A stretch of 64,000 nucleotides of DNA, taken from Bretschneidera sinensis. Taxonomy: Eukaryota > Streptophyta > Magnoliopsida > Brassicales > Akaniaceae. The stretch lies in contig CM043702.1 of NCBI GenBank assembly GCA_023935145.1, positions 76,378,820 through 76,442,819 of the forward strand, given 5' to 3'. Position numbers and translations under genes: made by a program. How positions within the stretch are numbered: position 1 is the stretch's first letter; every line of letters begins with the position of its first letter. Below are positions 1-11,534 of the stretch, in pieces. The notes under the pieces are model-generated. The model made no database searches, was not told the DNA's origin, and worked only from the letters and a program-made list of their open reading frames with translations.

Positions 1-71
1 TTACAAGTCATTCTCGACTTGGGTGTTTGGAAGATCACCACCTGGGCATCTTGTCAAGGTGATTTCCATCA
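1..71 (+). repeat. 3' end of the 5' LTR of the Tnt1-type element
   Basis: Bases 1-71 align with about 4873-4943 at the end of the 3' LTR; only a few positions differ. It ends in CA one base before the primer-binding site. The rest of this LTR is off the left edge. Confidence 0.85.
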
Positions 72-72
72 G

Positions 73-105
73 TGGTATCAGAGCTTTGGATAGTGGTATC
101 AGAGC
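73..105 (+). other. Primer-binding site, present twice
   Basis: TGGTATCAGAGC, the usual complement of the initiator Met-tRNA 3' end in plant copia elements, occurs at 73-84 and again, identical, at 94-105. The first copy is in the normal place, one base after the LTR. The second looks like a local duplication; whether it can prime is unknown. Confidence 0.85.
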
Positions 106-426
106 TGCACAGCAGGGTATCGAAGCAAGAAGAAGAAGCTGACGGAGCCAAGACTCCAAGAATCAAATATCAACTTCCTGGGTGATTCAAGAACGGAGTT
201 AAGATCTATATCTGATCATGTTCTTGAGGTGAATCAAGAACGGAGTTAAGATCAATATCTAATCGTGTTCTTGAGGGTGATTCAAGAACGATGTAAAGAT
301 CAAGATCTGATCGTGTTCTTGAGGTAGATTCAAGAACGGTGTTAAGATCCATCTTCGATCTACGTTCTTGAGGTTGAAGATAGCATTTGTGGGTATTACA
401 TAAATCTGGGATCTTGTCCTCAAAAG

Positions 427-1297
427 ATGGCTTCGAATTTTGGTATTGAGAAGTTTGATGGAAAGGGAGACTTTGCCCTTTGGAAGTGAAAGATCAAGGA
501 GGTTCTTGTGCAATAGAAAGTGGACTTGGCTCTTGGAGAAGATGATGCTTTTCCAGCAAGTGTCACGGAGGACCAGCGGATTGAGATGAAGAAGATGGCT
601 TACAGCACCATCTTCTTGCATATGTCGGATAATGTCACAAGGGAGTGCGAAGACTCGGAAGATCTAACTGCAATTAAGAAGAAACTAGATGAGTTGTTTC
701 TTGTCAAGACTCTCCCGGATAAGAAGTATCTTCGTAAATGAATCTTTGCTTTTAAATTTGATCCTAAGAAAGAGTTGCAAGATAATCTTGATGCCAAGAT
801 AAGGAGTGCATCAAGTGATAAAGGGCTATTCTTTAAAAGAAGGCCAGCAACTCTGTATGGCAGCAACCATGGCTACTACCGGGACAGAGGTAGAGGAGAA
901 AGTCATAGGAGAGTGCACAACAGCATGCATGGCTACTACCGGGACAAAGCTAGAGGAGAGAGCCATAGGAAAGTGCACAGCAGCATGCATGGCTACTACC
1001 GGGACAGGGGTAGAGGAGAGAGCCATGGGAGAGTGCATATAAGCATGCATGGCTATTACCGGGACAGTGGTAGAGGAGAAAGCTGTGGAAGAGTGCACAA
1101 CAGCATGCATGGCTACTACCGGGACAGAGGTAGAGGAGAAAGCCATTGGAGAATGCATTCTAAATTGAGATTTGGAGGGAAGAGTTGCTACTACTACCAT
1201 AAGGAGGGTAATATCAAGAAAGATTGCAAGAAGATGACAAGGAATAGAGGAGGAAGCCATACTAAGAAAGGAGAGGCTTCGGTTGCCAAAACATAAC
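427..1297 (+). pseudogene. Copia gag polyprotein, broken
   Basis: A frame opening at ATG 427 (MASNFGIEKFDG, then a W-K pair typical of copia gag N-termini) is broken by stops near 487 and 513, resumes with a UBN2-like region (520-741), and reaches an RNA-binding zone. Residues from about 868 are five 20-residue repeats rich in R, G, H and Y. A degenerate zinc knuckle (CYYYHKEGNIKKDC) follows at about 1186-1230; its second Cys and its His are lost. Gag would form the particle and bind RNA. Stops and the damaged knuckle argue it is dead. Confidence 0.75.
868..1167 (+). repeat. Five tandem 60-bp repeats inside gag
   Basis: Units start at 868, 928, 988, 1048 and 1108, exactly 60 bp apart, so the frame is kept. 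Each encodes 20 residues beginning HGYYRD and containing RGES and VH. Units differ by a few bases, the last diverging most at its end. The repeat lies just before the zinc knuckle, where copia gag proteins are usually basic and RNA-binding. Confidence 0.92.
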
Positions 1298-1365
1298 AGC
1301 AAGATGATAATGTTCTTGTTGTGTGCTCGGGTGTGAGCAAAGGATAAGAAGGCAGCGGGAAATGA

Positions 1366-2720
1366 CTCTTGGATTCCGGGTGCACTCATCACATGTGCCC
1401 TCACCATAGTTGGTTCAAGAATTTCAAGGAAACCAATGATGAAAAGGTTTTCTTGGGAATGATATTTCTTACCAAGTGAGAGGCATAGGAGACATCTAGG
1501 TGAGGATGTTTGATGGAATGACAAGGTTGCTGGAGAATGTGAGGTGTCTCCCAGATTTGAGGAGGAATTTGGTCTCATTGGAGTAGCTGGATTCCATGGG
1601 ATCCACATGCAAGATATAGGGAGGAAAGATCAAGGTAGCTAAGGGATCTTTGTTAATGATCAAGGTAGCAAGAAATGATGGACTCTATGAGATGATCGGA
1701 GACATGGAAATCAAAGATCAAGCAGCAAGCTTGATGGCTGAGATGGACAAGGCAGCCCAATGGCACACTCGCTTGGGACATATGAGTGAAGAGGGCCTGC
1801 AAGTTCTCAGCAAGGATGGCCTATTTGGTAGAGACAAAGTAGAGGAACTTGATTTCTACGAGTGTTGTGTTCTTGAGAAGCAACACCGGATCAGCTTCAA
1901 CACCAAAGTGCACAAATCTAAGGGCATTCTTGACTACATTCATGCAGACCTTTGGGGACCAGTAAGGACACCAACACAGGGAAGTAACATTTACTTTCTG
2001 TCTTTAATTGATGATTATTTAAGAAACATGTGGGTTTATTTGCTTAGAAATAAATCGGATACCTTGAATAAATTAGTGGTGTGGAAAGGGCTGGTTGAGA
2101 CTCAAATAGGTAGAGTAGTTAAGGGGATAAGAACCGATAATGTCTTAGAAATTTTTAACCAAGAACTTGATCAGTTCTGTAGGTTAAATGGCATTCTAAG
2201 ACATACGATGGTTGTGGAAACCCCTCAGCAAAGTGGAGTTGCTGAGTGGATGAATAAGACCCTTATGGAAAAGGTTAGGTGTATGTTAAATGGATCTGGA
2301 TTACGCAAATGTTTTTGCGGGGAAGCTGTGTCTACTGCTGCATACTTGGTAAATAGATCACCCTCTAGAATTGTGTACCAAAAGACTACCATGGAGATGT
2401 GGAGTGGAAAACCCCCTGAGTTGGACAACCTTAGGACTTTTGGGTGTGGTGCGTATACACAACAAAAGGATGATAGACTTAGCCTAGGATCTAGAAAGTG
2501 TGTCTTTCTAGGATATGGGGAAGGGGCTAAGGGGTACAGGTTATGGTCCTTAGAGAAAGAAGGATTGAAACTCATAATAAGTAGGGATGTTAATTTTAAT
2601 GAATTGTTATTTCCCTATTTGGAAGAAACTAATCCTACAGGGGCTATTGAGCAAACCAGTTTGGTTCTTGTGGAGCATCGCATCAAGGAGAACTCGGTTC
2701 AGGTAGAGCAAAGGAGGTAA
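1366..2720 (+). pseudogene. Copia protease and integrase region
   Basis: The aspartic protease motif DSGCTHHMC begins at 1372, followed by a frame break. A long frame from 1650 to 2720 holds the GAG-pre-integrase domain (WHTRLGHMSEEGL) and the integrase core: D in HADLWGP, D in GIRTDN and E in the PQQSGVAEW motif, so the DDE triad remains. The zinc module ends FYECCVLEKQ where the family has CxxC, so one metal ligand is misplaced. The core would insert the cDNA into host DNA. Beyond the stop at 2718 the frame continues into the linker before RT. Confidence 0.85.
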
Positions 2721-3843
2721 GAGGATTCAGACCAAGTAGAGCCCTTGGATGAAGGCCAAGCCCAAAAAACTCAAGAAGAGGTTGAACAAGAAGAGGTTGA
2801 TGCAGCAAGTCGGAATGATTACCAGCTCATAAGAGACCGGGAAGGAAGGCTGGTTAGACCACCTTAAAGATATGGGTTTGCGGATGCTATGGATGCAGTA
2901 GCTCCTTGGATAGAAGGATAGATGAGTGAAAAAAAGACTTACACGGATGCCATGGAGTGTAAGGATTTGCCAAGATGGAAGCTAGCTTTGGAGGAAGAAA
3001 TGGATTCTTTGAGGAAGAACAACTTCTGGGAATTGGTGAAAATTCCAGGAAAGCAAAAAATTGTGGAATGTAAGTGCACTTACAAGATCAAAGAAGGGTA
3101 CCCTCCAGGAGATGAAGTCTAGAACAAGGCTAGGCTGGTGGCGAATGGGTTCACAAGAAGAGAAGACATAGGTTTCACGGAAACTTTCTCACTTGGACAC
3201 AAGGTGGAGAAGATGGTGAGTATCCTCATCGATGTCGATGATGTGCTGCTGGTTTAGAACAGTAGGGAGAGGATGGAAAGCTTTATATCTCAACTCAGTG
3301 AGGAGTTCAAGAGGAAGGATCTTGACCTTACACATAAGATCCTTGAGATGTGTAGAATCCAAGAAAAGGAGAGAAACTGGTTAAGGGTTTCTTAGGCAAT
3401 GGGTGTTCTCAACAGATTTTTGAGTAATCCCGGAAAAAAGCATTGGCTTGGGATGAAGTGGTTGCTGAGGTATTTGAAGGCTCAGTGGCAGCTAATGGTA
3501 GCACTCATAACAACTGGGGCATAATGCATAGCGGCTACGGAAGCCATAAAGGAGACTCTGAGGTGCAAAGGGTTGTTGGACGAGTGGGAGGTCCTAAAAG
3601 AGCAGGTGGTGGTATCTTTGGATAGCCAAAGTGTATGCCACTTACGGAGGAATCCAGTGTTCCATGAGGAGATGAAGCATATGGATGTTCGGTATCATTA
3701 CATTCCGAAAAATGGTACGAAAGGATGCATTCATGTTGACAAGAAGACCACGGAAGAAAGTTCTGCAGATTTAGGCACCAAGGTTCTACCTCTAAGAAGG
3801 TCTAATCATTGCCTTGGACTTCTTAAGAATGGAGTTGGTTGAC
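2721..3843 (+). pseudogene. Copia reverse transcriptase-RNase H, internally deleted
   Basis: The frame of the integrase ORF continues with in-frame stops. The RT N-terminus is clear (YTDAMECKDLPRWKLALEEEM; WELVKIPGKQ; CKCTYKIKEG; ARLVANGFTR). About 120 residues that should separate this from the catalytic box are missing; the box reads DVDDVLLV rather than YVDD. RNase H remains recognisable to 3842 (DSQSVCHLRRNPVFHEEMKHMDVRYHYI). Stops at 3121, 3256 and elsewhere confirm a dead copy. Confidence 0.85.
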
Positions 3844-3910
3844 TAATGACTTAAGATGAGTTTGGATCCTAAAGTTCTCTGCACAATGGTTCGAGTTTAA
3901 ACACTTAGAC

Positions 3911-3922
3911 AAAGGTAGAGAT
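3911..3922 (+). other. Polypurine tract of the Tnt1-type element
   Basis: AAAGGTAGAGAT directly precedes the TG that opens the 3' LTR, the usual place for plus-strand priming. Confidence 0.7.
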
Positions 3923-4943
3923 TGTTGCTATTTGTGTAAGGTTTAAACATGGTTAAGGTTTAAACATGTCAAAACATGGTTCAAAGATGGTTAAAGTCTA
4001 AAATAAGGTTGAAATATTAAATTATAGCAACTTAAAAGACTACACACATGTGTGTGCATCCCTTTGGAGCAAGGTAAGGGTAGGCACAGCAGTGTGTGCA
4101 CTTCTACACACAAGCTGAAGGAGTGTGCGCACTGCTGGTGAAGGGCAGCACCGCACCGCTCCCTCACCAGTGGTGTACCATCCAGAATGCATGCCTCCTA
4201 AAGCACCCCAGCACTGCACTACTCCCCACCAGTGGCGCACTGCCCAGAGAGTGTGCAAAGGGACTCTGCCCAGCACCGCACCGCGCCCTGTTGAGCACCT
4301 AGGCGCTAGGCAAAGTAAAGCACACATGGACAGCCTGTTTTAACCCTCTCTTAGGTGCGTAGGTGAAAGGTTAAAATGCACAGCACCACTTAGGAGTGAT
4401 GGAGGGCCATGATTATGTGGTAATCATGATCAAAGGGTGAGGATTGAATCTCAAGAATGACCAAGAAGTGGGTGGCTATAAAAGGGGCTTCTTAGCCTCA
4501 TTTTCAATGAGAGAACAACACAAGTTTGTGACATACTTTGAGATCAATTGTAATACAAGAGAGAATTGTGTGAGAGTGTAAAGATCAAACACAAGAAGGA
4601 CTCATTGTAGTGAGGCTGGTTGTAAAGAGAGAGAAGTCTAGATTAGATAGAGAGCATTGTTAGTTCTTATCTTCTTCCTTTCTTCTCTTCTTAGTTTCTT
4701 CAAGAACTTGAACTTCTTGAAGAGGGTTACTGTATTTGTAGAGAACTATTGATTTAGTGCAGGGAGTTCGGAGGAACTCACAGGGATGTAGGCACATTGC
4801 CAAACCTCGATAACAAATTGCTTGTCTTATTTCTTTCTTTGATTTTCTGTTCTTGTTTTCGATTCCAAATCTTTACAAGTCATTCTAGACTTGGGTATTT
4901 GGAAGATCACCACTTGGGCATCTTGTCAAGGTGATTTCCAACA
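3923..4943 (+). repeat. 3' LTR of the Tnt1-type element
   Basis: It begins TGTTGCTATT after the polypurine tract and ends TTTCCAACA; length about 1021 bp. A GC-rich block at about 4080-4320 lies upstream of a TATA box. The last 70 bases match window positions 1-71. Small ORFs in the GC-rich block on both strands have no recognisable protein. Confidence 0.85.
4477..4484 (+). promoter_or_regulatory. TATA box of the LTR promoter
   Basis: TATAAAAG in the middle of the 3' LTR, downstream of the GC-rich block and upstream of an R/U5-like region with oligo-pyrimidine runs. Position and match fit the start of U3-driven transcription. Confidence 0.6.
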
Positions 4944-5941
4944 CTCCCACTGCCATGGACACTGACCAGTAGGCACCTAGTCCACAGCATGCTAAACATG
5001 GTGGCTCTAGTGCTGGTCTGGCTGGACAAAATGACGTATTATAGGACACAGTAAGCCTCCAGCTGTCCATGCAATCAGGATACCAGAGCTTGAGCTCTTC
5101 CATCGACTAGAGCTTTCAGATGGTACGGACCTATATCGATCACATATGTCATGACATCAGCACTCTTCGAGATTATTTCGAGTTACTCTGAGATCACTCG
5201 GAAGGCTCTTTGGAAAAGATTCGAGATTTTCTCTGGGATAGCTCTGACTCCCCTGCACGCTGAGTCATCCGTTTTGATCACTTGTACTTGTATTTACTCT
5301 CTTTTTGCTTTGCTCTATCGATATTTATTGCAAGAACATTTTTTTATCATACATTCATTTGCCTGGTTTATATCAACTTTGTCAGACTTAAGCTTCGTGA
5401 TGTATGGCACTTTGTATATATATACTTACTTTTCACTTAATTAGTTTTTAGCTTATGTATGTGCTTTACTTTTAGCTATATGGTTGCTTAGTTTGAACTC
5501 TTTTTACTCATCTATATGCTTTAACTGTTCAAGCTTATGTGCAAACTTCTGATTCTTCCCGCGAAGTCTTACCAACTTCGGTTAATGCCTAGTTTTTTTA
5601 CACAAGTTTTTTTATGCCTTATCTTCTTGTCTATGTTGATTACATTTCTTATTTTTCGTGTTTACACCCATTTTTCTACTATTGTCAAAATAAGGGAGAA
5701 AAAGAGAAAAAAATCTGTGTAAACTAAGATAGAGCATAAATTTAGGGGTATCATTGCTCCGAACATGTTAACAAGTGTAAAATAATCTTGCATTGCTTGG
5801 TTGGGATTGATATTACTATATTTGAATGCTTGTAGGTTGGTTTTTATCAGAAAAACAGAGGAAACTCTGTCCAAATTTTTCAAGAAAGCAACATTTAGTT
5901 TTTAAAACTGTTTTTTCTCTCCTTAGTTTTTGTCATCATCC
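4944..5941 (+). other. Internal tail of the Sirevirus-like element, env-like region, no clear protein
   Basis: Between the Tnt1-type LTR and the polypurine tract lie two short hydrophobic frames (5151-5444; 5537-5722), the second ending in a basic tail. Sireviruses often carry an extra env-like frame here. I do not recognise a conserved domain, so this is by position only. Confidence 0.35.
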
Positions 5942-5954
5942 AAAAGGGGGAGAT

Positions 5955-6893
5955 TGTTGACCTGTATTTGATTTAATAATAAAAAAACACCACTCAAATT
6001 ATACTAATAGTTTTATTTAAGTGTTTAAGTGGTAAAAGCATTCAGTATAGAAACAAGATGCAAGAACTCAACACGTTCAGACACCAAAAGAAGACAGAAG
6101 ATCTAGAATAGGCACTAAGGTAATTGAAGCACATTGTAAATCTGTAAATTTCAACTACTTAGTTTGATCTATGGCTCAATTCACAAAAGAATTTGACAAA
6201 ACTAAAACACAAATAAGTTTCTAAGCCAAAAAAATGTTTAGAAACAAAAAAACTGGGTTTAAGGACAACCCAGTCGACTAGGAAAAGGGACAGTTCTTAG
6301 TCGACTGGTAACTTCACCCATTCGAGTGGTCCTATGACCCAATAAACTGGTACTTTCCCTTAGCCTAAAGGTGAACATTTTTCACTTGACCCAGTCGACT
6401 GGTACAAGGACCCAGTCAACTGGTTATTCGAAAAAATGACCGTTTGAGACGTGGAACTTGAGCATTTAATGCCCTAAACCTACTAAGTCAGTGTAAAACG
6501 ACCATATAAATTTAAGGATATAAAAACCCACTTCAATGAGCATTTAAAATAAGAAGATAGCACATTCAATTCATCAATATAGCTCATTAATTCTCAAAAG
6601 CTTTGAAAAATTCATTGTGAGCCATTCTTCAAGCATGTTCTTGAAAGAGAGATATTCTTCATTTGTAAAAGCATCCATTGCTATCTCTCTGCCATTTACT
6701 TTATAGTTAATACAATTTATTGTAAAGAGAAAGAGTTGATGTAACTCTTAAAGTGTTTAAGATTAAACATTTCGTTGTAACCTCCGTGAGGAAGAGATTG
6801 TTTGTAAGGTTTGTGTAACACCCGTGAAGTTACTCGACTAACGATTAGTGGATTACTTTAAGGAGGTTCCTTGAAGAGAGTGGACATAGGGTC
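5955..6893 (+). repeat. Sirevirus-like LTR, left part
   Basis: Begins TGTTGACCTG directly after the polypurine tract. It contains several near-copies of CCAGTCGACTGGT between 6270 and 6425 and a TATA box. The last five bases (GGGTC, 6889-6893) are duplicated at 13007-13011 on the far side of the inserted element. Confidence 0.8.
6519..6526 (+). promoter_or_regulatory. TATA box of the Sirevirus-like LTR
   Basis: TATAAAAA about 565 bp into the LTR, downstream of the GTCGAC palindrome cluster. Confidence 0.5.
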
Positions 6894-8173
6894 TGATTAC
6901 GCCCAAAGTATAATGCAGTAGTTGTAGCATGACTTTAGGGTGTCGATTCCACAGGGAGACAAGCAAACTACAAGAGAAAGTGCAAACCTTAAAACGAACG
7001 ATAAAAGTTAAACAAGAAAATTTGAGTTTTGATATTGAAGTAATGTGAAGTAGTGTAAATATAATGGAAGCAACAAGGTTCCGGGAATCCTCCCTAGGTT
7101 TGTTGCCTTATTCCAGTCTCAATTCGGTTGTTTTTATCTCGATTGCAAGTTTTATATCCCAAACAATAAATCGACAAATATTCAATCAAGCACATATACA
7201 AACCCTAATGTAATTGATATGAATTACTCTTTACCTTAGAGTTAAGCACACATGACCTATCCTATAGATTTATCAAGAAATGAAAATATATCTTTAATGA
7301 TAATATTACAGTAATGGAGAAACCTAAAAGATAAATCTACCGGACTCAATCATACCCAAACAACGTCATATAAGACAAGCATGACTAGACTTATATGGAG
7401 AAGAAAGATACAATCACCGGATTAAGAGAAAAATCTTCTAATTAAATTGAAGAGTAACTCATAGCAATGTTTTGATAATAAATCCAAACTACAACTGAAT
7501 CAATAAAGGAAAATAAGAACAACTACACATAGGGATTCATCCCTTTGCCTTGTGTGGAGATTAGTTGGCCACAGGGCTCATGCTTGATGGAGTTTTCCCC
7601 GGCCTCAGCCTCTCATGAATCCCCCCTTCTCAAATCCTACATGATCTATTTATATTAAAAAAGTTCCAAGGGTGTTCTAGGGTTTAAACAAGCATTAAAG
7701 TCCTAATTAGGTCAAAACTCAGAGACAAAATCTCGTGTGCGCGCCTAGGCTCAGCCTTGTGAGCGCCTAGGCTTTGCCTTAGATCAGGGTTTGTGAGGGT
7801 GCTGGGTGCTGCAGCCCTCTCTTTTGAGCGCCTAGGTGCTAACTCTTGTTTTTTCTAGGCACTTAGGCTTGGCCTGATGCTGATTTGTGGAGGTTCTGGG
7901 CACCTAGGCTTGGCTTGATGCTATAAACTCTTCATCTTATCCTTTCCGGAAGCACTCCTTCACTCCGATACGCATGGGATCTTTGAGCTTTAAGCAATGA
8001 TAGCTTTTCCATCTCTTTTAAACATAAAATACCTGAAAATGAACCGAAATAGATCAATGATCCAAGAATGACACTTTAGAGTTGTTAACGTATAAAAGTG
8101 CAATTAAAACCTAGATCAACCCTAAAATGTTAACAAATAAGTACTGTTAAGATGCATTTCATGAATCTCATCA
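6894..8173 (-). repeat. 3' LTR (element orientation) of the gag-only element
   Basis: About 1280 bp. It matches 11767-13006 closely by eye. The length difference is mostly one block of about 41 bp near 7875-7920, where a GGCACCTAGGCTTGG phrase is repeated here but single in the other LTR. Confidence 0.9.
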
Positions 8174-9843
8174 TAACCCCGAACTAGCTTATTGCTAGTC
8201 CCTAGCAATTCAAGCGACAACAAGAGATGAGTTCTAAGGTAGAAGTCAAAACAAAGTGAAACAATGTTAGTGGTAATCCAAGAGTAATTCAACTTTTTGT
8301 CTCAAAAATTGCACATAACACACAGTACATAGAATTATTAAATAGCACTCAAGTCCAAAAGTAATCCAAACATCAATCGCAAAATTGTTATCGACTCTTA
8401 ACATCTATCTTACCACAATCCATTAATTTGAATATCCGGATGATTTTATGCATAATATTCATGAATACAAATCTTGGCCTCTAAAAATTAATTTGTGTGA
8501 CATCAATCACAAAAACAAGCTCCATAGGCTCATTTTTCAAATCACTTTCCATTATTGTAGAAAAAATCACACTACATTGGATAATAGGTCTTTAATAAGC
8601 TTGTAACGTTAGGCTAAGGTAAAGGTTAAGAAAGAACAGGAAGGATTTACAAGTAAAAGAACTCATTTTTTTAGCTTTAAACACAACCACTTTTAAGCAC
8701 TGGATAACCTTACTTCAACACCCAACTCTTTCAACCATTTTTTTATAAGAGCATATCTTTGATAAGTCGCCACTTTTGTTTTCTTTTCTTCTTTCTTTGC
8801 CATACTTCGCTTCTCTTTTTCTTCTTTTTTTTTCTTTTCTTTTTTTTTGGGTATAAGACCATTCACTTTCTTTTTCATTCTTTTCTTTTTCTTTTCTTTT
8901 CTACAACCCTCAACTTATCTCCTTTAATGTACTTAGGTTATGGTAGTAATACTTTTTTCATATTTTCATCCTTACTCCTCTCAAGTACTTCGCAACAAAT
9001 GTGTATGACTAAGTTCTTTCAAAAGAAGGGTAAGGATAAAATATTTTTAGTCTCATGAAGGTAAGTAAATGGGTTATCGAAAGAAACAAGGCTCAAATTC
9101 TTTAAAAGCTCAAATAGGTGACTAGCGATAAATATAGTAATGGTAAGTTTGAAATGATCAAACGGTTCAAAAATGGCCTATATCATATCCTAACTAGTGT
9201 GCATTCTAGGAATTCACCTCAAGTGATTATCAAATAAGTTATAGAGCTTGTTGAGACCGCAAAAGTATTCACAAAGCAATCACACATAAAACTTCTCTAA
9301 ATGTTTTAGACTAATCATACAATCTTACCGCAAGCTAGAGTCTCAAACCAAACGAAGATTGATACTTAAATTATTCTCAAACTGAAGCAAGATTTAACTT
9401 CTTCTAAATGCTATATGCTATCTTAATTAAGCTCATATCATTGACATGTGAATTACTTACAAGGCTAACACAAAGCATGCTAAGAACAAACAAAAAAGGA
9501 AAATGACACCAAGCAGTTTAATGGAAAAAGAAAAAAAAATAATATGGAAACAAAGAGATGCGTTTTCTCCACCCCCAACTTAAAAATTGCATTGATCTCA
9601 ATGTAAAAGAAAGAGTAAAGGAAACTCCCTTTGTAGCCAAAGGTGCACAGAAGCTGAAAATTGTGCTCCACTATTTGAACTGCTTCGTATATTTTTCCCT
9701 GAAAAAGAAATATTAAGTTAATACTGGAAAACAGAAGAAAAAAACGAACAATAAAAAAGAAATATGAAAACAATAAAAGTAAAAGGATATGCTGTGGGGT
9801 GCCTCCTATAAGTGCTAAGTTTTACATCTTCAGCCAAACGCTT
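8174..9843 (-). other. Non-coding 3' internal region of the gag-only element
   Basis: No protein motif is visible. At about 8760-8910 there is a long pyrimidine-rich tract (purine-rich on the element strand). A weak polypurine candidate, TTCGGGGTTA on the minus strand, adjoins the LTR at 8174. The pol genes of the parental type should lie here but are absent. Confidence 0.5.
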
Positions 9844-10149
9844 TTATTCCCTCTTAGACAAACATGAACTGAATGCACCAGCAACTGCTTCACTGTCAAA
9901 TTTTGTGTTTATATGCTTTAAAGAGGCCTCAAGGATGTCATAAGTAACATCTGTAGATTCTAGCTCCATATATGCTCTTGTGAACCCATGGGTGTCGATT
10001 GACTCTAATGGATTAAGGTGATGGACCTTTCCCATGGGTGAGTCAATCATATATACTTGGTGGTTCTCGTCCACATCTTCTGATTTGTTCGGTGTTGGGA
10101 TGTGTAATGACTTACCACTAAGTGTCACAATGGCATTCTCCTCCTTCAA
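9844..10149 (-). pseudogene. Remnant of the gag-protease linker
   Basis: A 101-residue frame opens with NAIVTLSGK, similar to the 'TxRSGK' phrase that follows gag in Athila-type polyproteins. The rest has no domain I recognise. It lies just downstream of gag and suggests that the element once continued into pol. Confidence 0.45.
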
Positions 10150-10191
10150 ATTCTTTTGCGCCAGGTGTTGTCCATGGTGTGTGGACTGGGC

Positions 10192-11534
10192 TTAGGAAAG
10201 GAACTTACCTCGCTCATTCACACTCAAGAAGCTCATCAACTTGGACACTTGGCTCTTTAAATCCTTATGTTCTTCAACAACCTGCGTAATTAAAGATTCA
10301 AGCCTTTGATTAGTCTTATCTTGTGCCTCAATAAACGCATGCAAAGTTTCTTCTAAATGACTCCTAGAAGGTGCAGGTGCATGATATGGTGCAGGATATG
10401 ATCTAGGGGGTTGTGTAGGCGGCTGGTTTTTAGATTTCCAGCTAAGATTGGGGTGATTCTGCCACTCAGGATTATAGGTATCAGAGAAAGGTGAAAGAGG
10501 CTTCTTGTACATACCTAAGGCATTACATTGTTTCTCAAACATTCCTTTCATCTCCGCAAATATGAGACATTCTTGGGCGAGATGATCTATCCTGCCACAC
10601 ACAAAACATGGTTTAAAGGACCTTGCATGATTAGCTACGTGTGTTGGCTGTAAGCTCTTAGTCTTTAACACATCTAATTCCCTAGTGAGCATCTCGACCT
10701 TAGCTTTTAGGTTGTCCTCTTCCCTAAGATGGTAAATTCCATAATCACTTTGGTTTCCTACAGGTCGTGACCTGTTTGTGCTTTCAGTAGCACTAGGTCC
10801 AATCCAGGTGTGAGCTTTTCCAGCAAGCTCATTGAGGTATTCTATGGCCTCATCAGGATCTTTTTCTAAAAACTCACCATTACACATCATCTTTACAAAT
10901 TGGCGCTCTCTATATGTAAGTCCTTCATAAAAATAGCACACTAAGCACCAATTCTCATACCTATGGTGAGGGCACATACTCAACAACTCCTTAAATCTCT
11001 CCCAAGACTGATACACGGTCTCACTATCCTTTTGTGCAAAGGTGGAGATTTGCCTTTTTAAAGCATTGGTCTTATGTTGGGAAAAGTATTTATTAAAGAA
11101 AATCCGAGTCATCTCAGTCCACGACCCAAGAGATCGTGGTCTCAGTGAGTATAGCCAACTTTTAGCTCTATCCTTCAAAGCGAAAGGAAAGAACTTAAGT
11201 CTCACATGTCAGCAGTTGCATCTTGACTATGAAAAGTCGCAACTACTTCCTCAAACTCTCTAATGTGCACATATGGGTTTTCATTTTCCAAGCCATGAAA
11301 CGTAGGGAGTAATTGTATCATCTCTGTTTTAAAATCTAAATGGCGAGTATTGGCTGGAAACATGATGCATGATGGTGTGACTGTTTGTGTAGGGTGGAGG
11401 TAATCCTGAAGGGTCCTAGGAGGATGATATTCATGTTCACTTATTTCTTCGGGACTAGATGGATTGTCAAATAAAGGATTTAGAAAAGAATTTAATTCTG
11501 ACTCTAACACAGGCCTACAAGCAAACCTACCCAA
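10192..11534 (-). pseudogene. Gag polyprotein with zinc knuckle, one frameshift
   Basis: Two frames (11534-11202, then 11205-10192) together cover a plant gypsy gag. The second has the retrotransposon gag domain (RLKFFPFALKDRAKSWLYSL near its start; YEGLTYRERQFVKMMCNGEF mid-way) and a CCHC knuckle, CFVCGRIDHLAQEC, about two thirds along. Its C-terminal part has a Pro-rich stretch then a possible coiled coil (QRLESLITQVVEEHKDLKSQ). The break at about 11204 could be a single indel; apart from it there are no stops. Gag would package the element's RNA. Confidence 0.8.

Larger units (their letters stand above)
1..4943 (+). mobile_element. Ty1/copia (Tnt1-type) LTR retrotransposon, decayed, 5' LTR cut by window edge
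   Basis: The order is LTR end, Met-tRNA-type primer site, gag, protease, integrase, RT-RNase H, polypurine tract and 3' LTR, which is the copia order (integrase before RT). The last 71 bases of the 5' LTR at the window start match the last bases of the 3' LTR (ending at 4943) with few changes. Gag and pol carry many in-frame stops and the RT core is largely deleted, so it cannot move by itself. It appears to sit inside the internal region of the Sirevirus-like element that continues at 4944. The left target duplication lies outside the window. Confidence 0.9.

Noticed and set aside
868..1167. CRISPR-like or satellite array
   Set aside because: Head-to-tail 60-bp units without unique spacers, in frame in gag; a coding minisatellite, not CRISPR.
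826..1608. Long minus-strand frame (260 codons) opposite the copia gag
   Set aside because: It is the antisense shadow of the 60-bp gag repeats; lack of stops follows from the repeat period, and the sequence has no known motif.
4040..4343. Overlapping small frames on both strands in the 3' LTR
   Set aside because: They lie in the GC-rich part of the LTR where stops are rare. No recognisable protein.
8759..9058. Phe/Leu-rich frame in the gag-only element
   Set aside because: Translation of a pyrimidine tract; amino-acid make-up is only low-complexity F, L and S.
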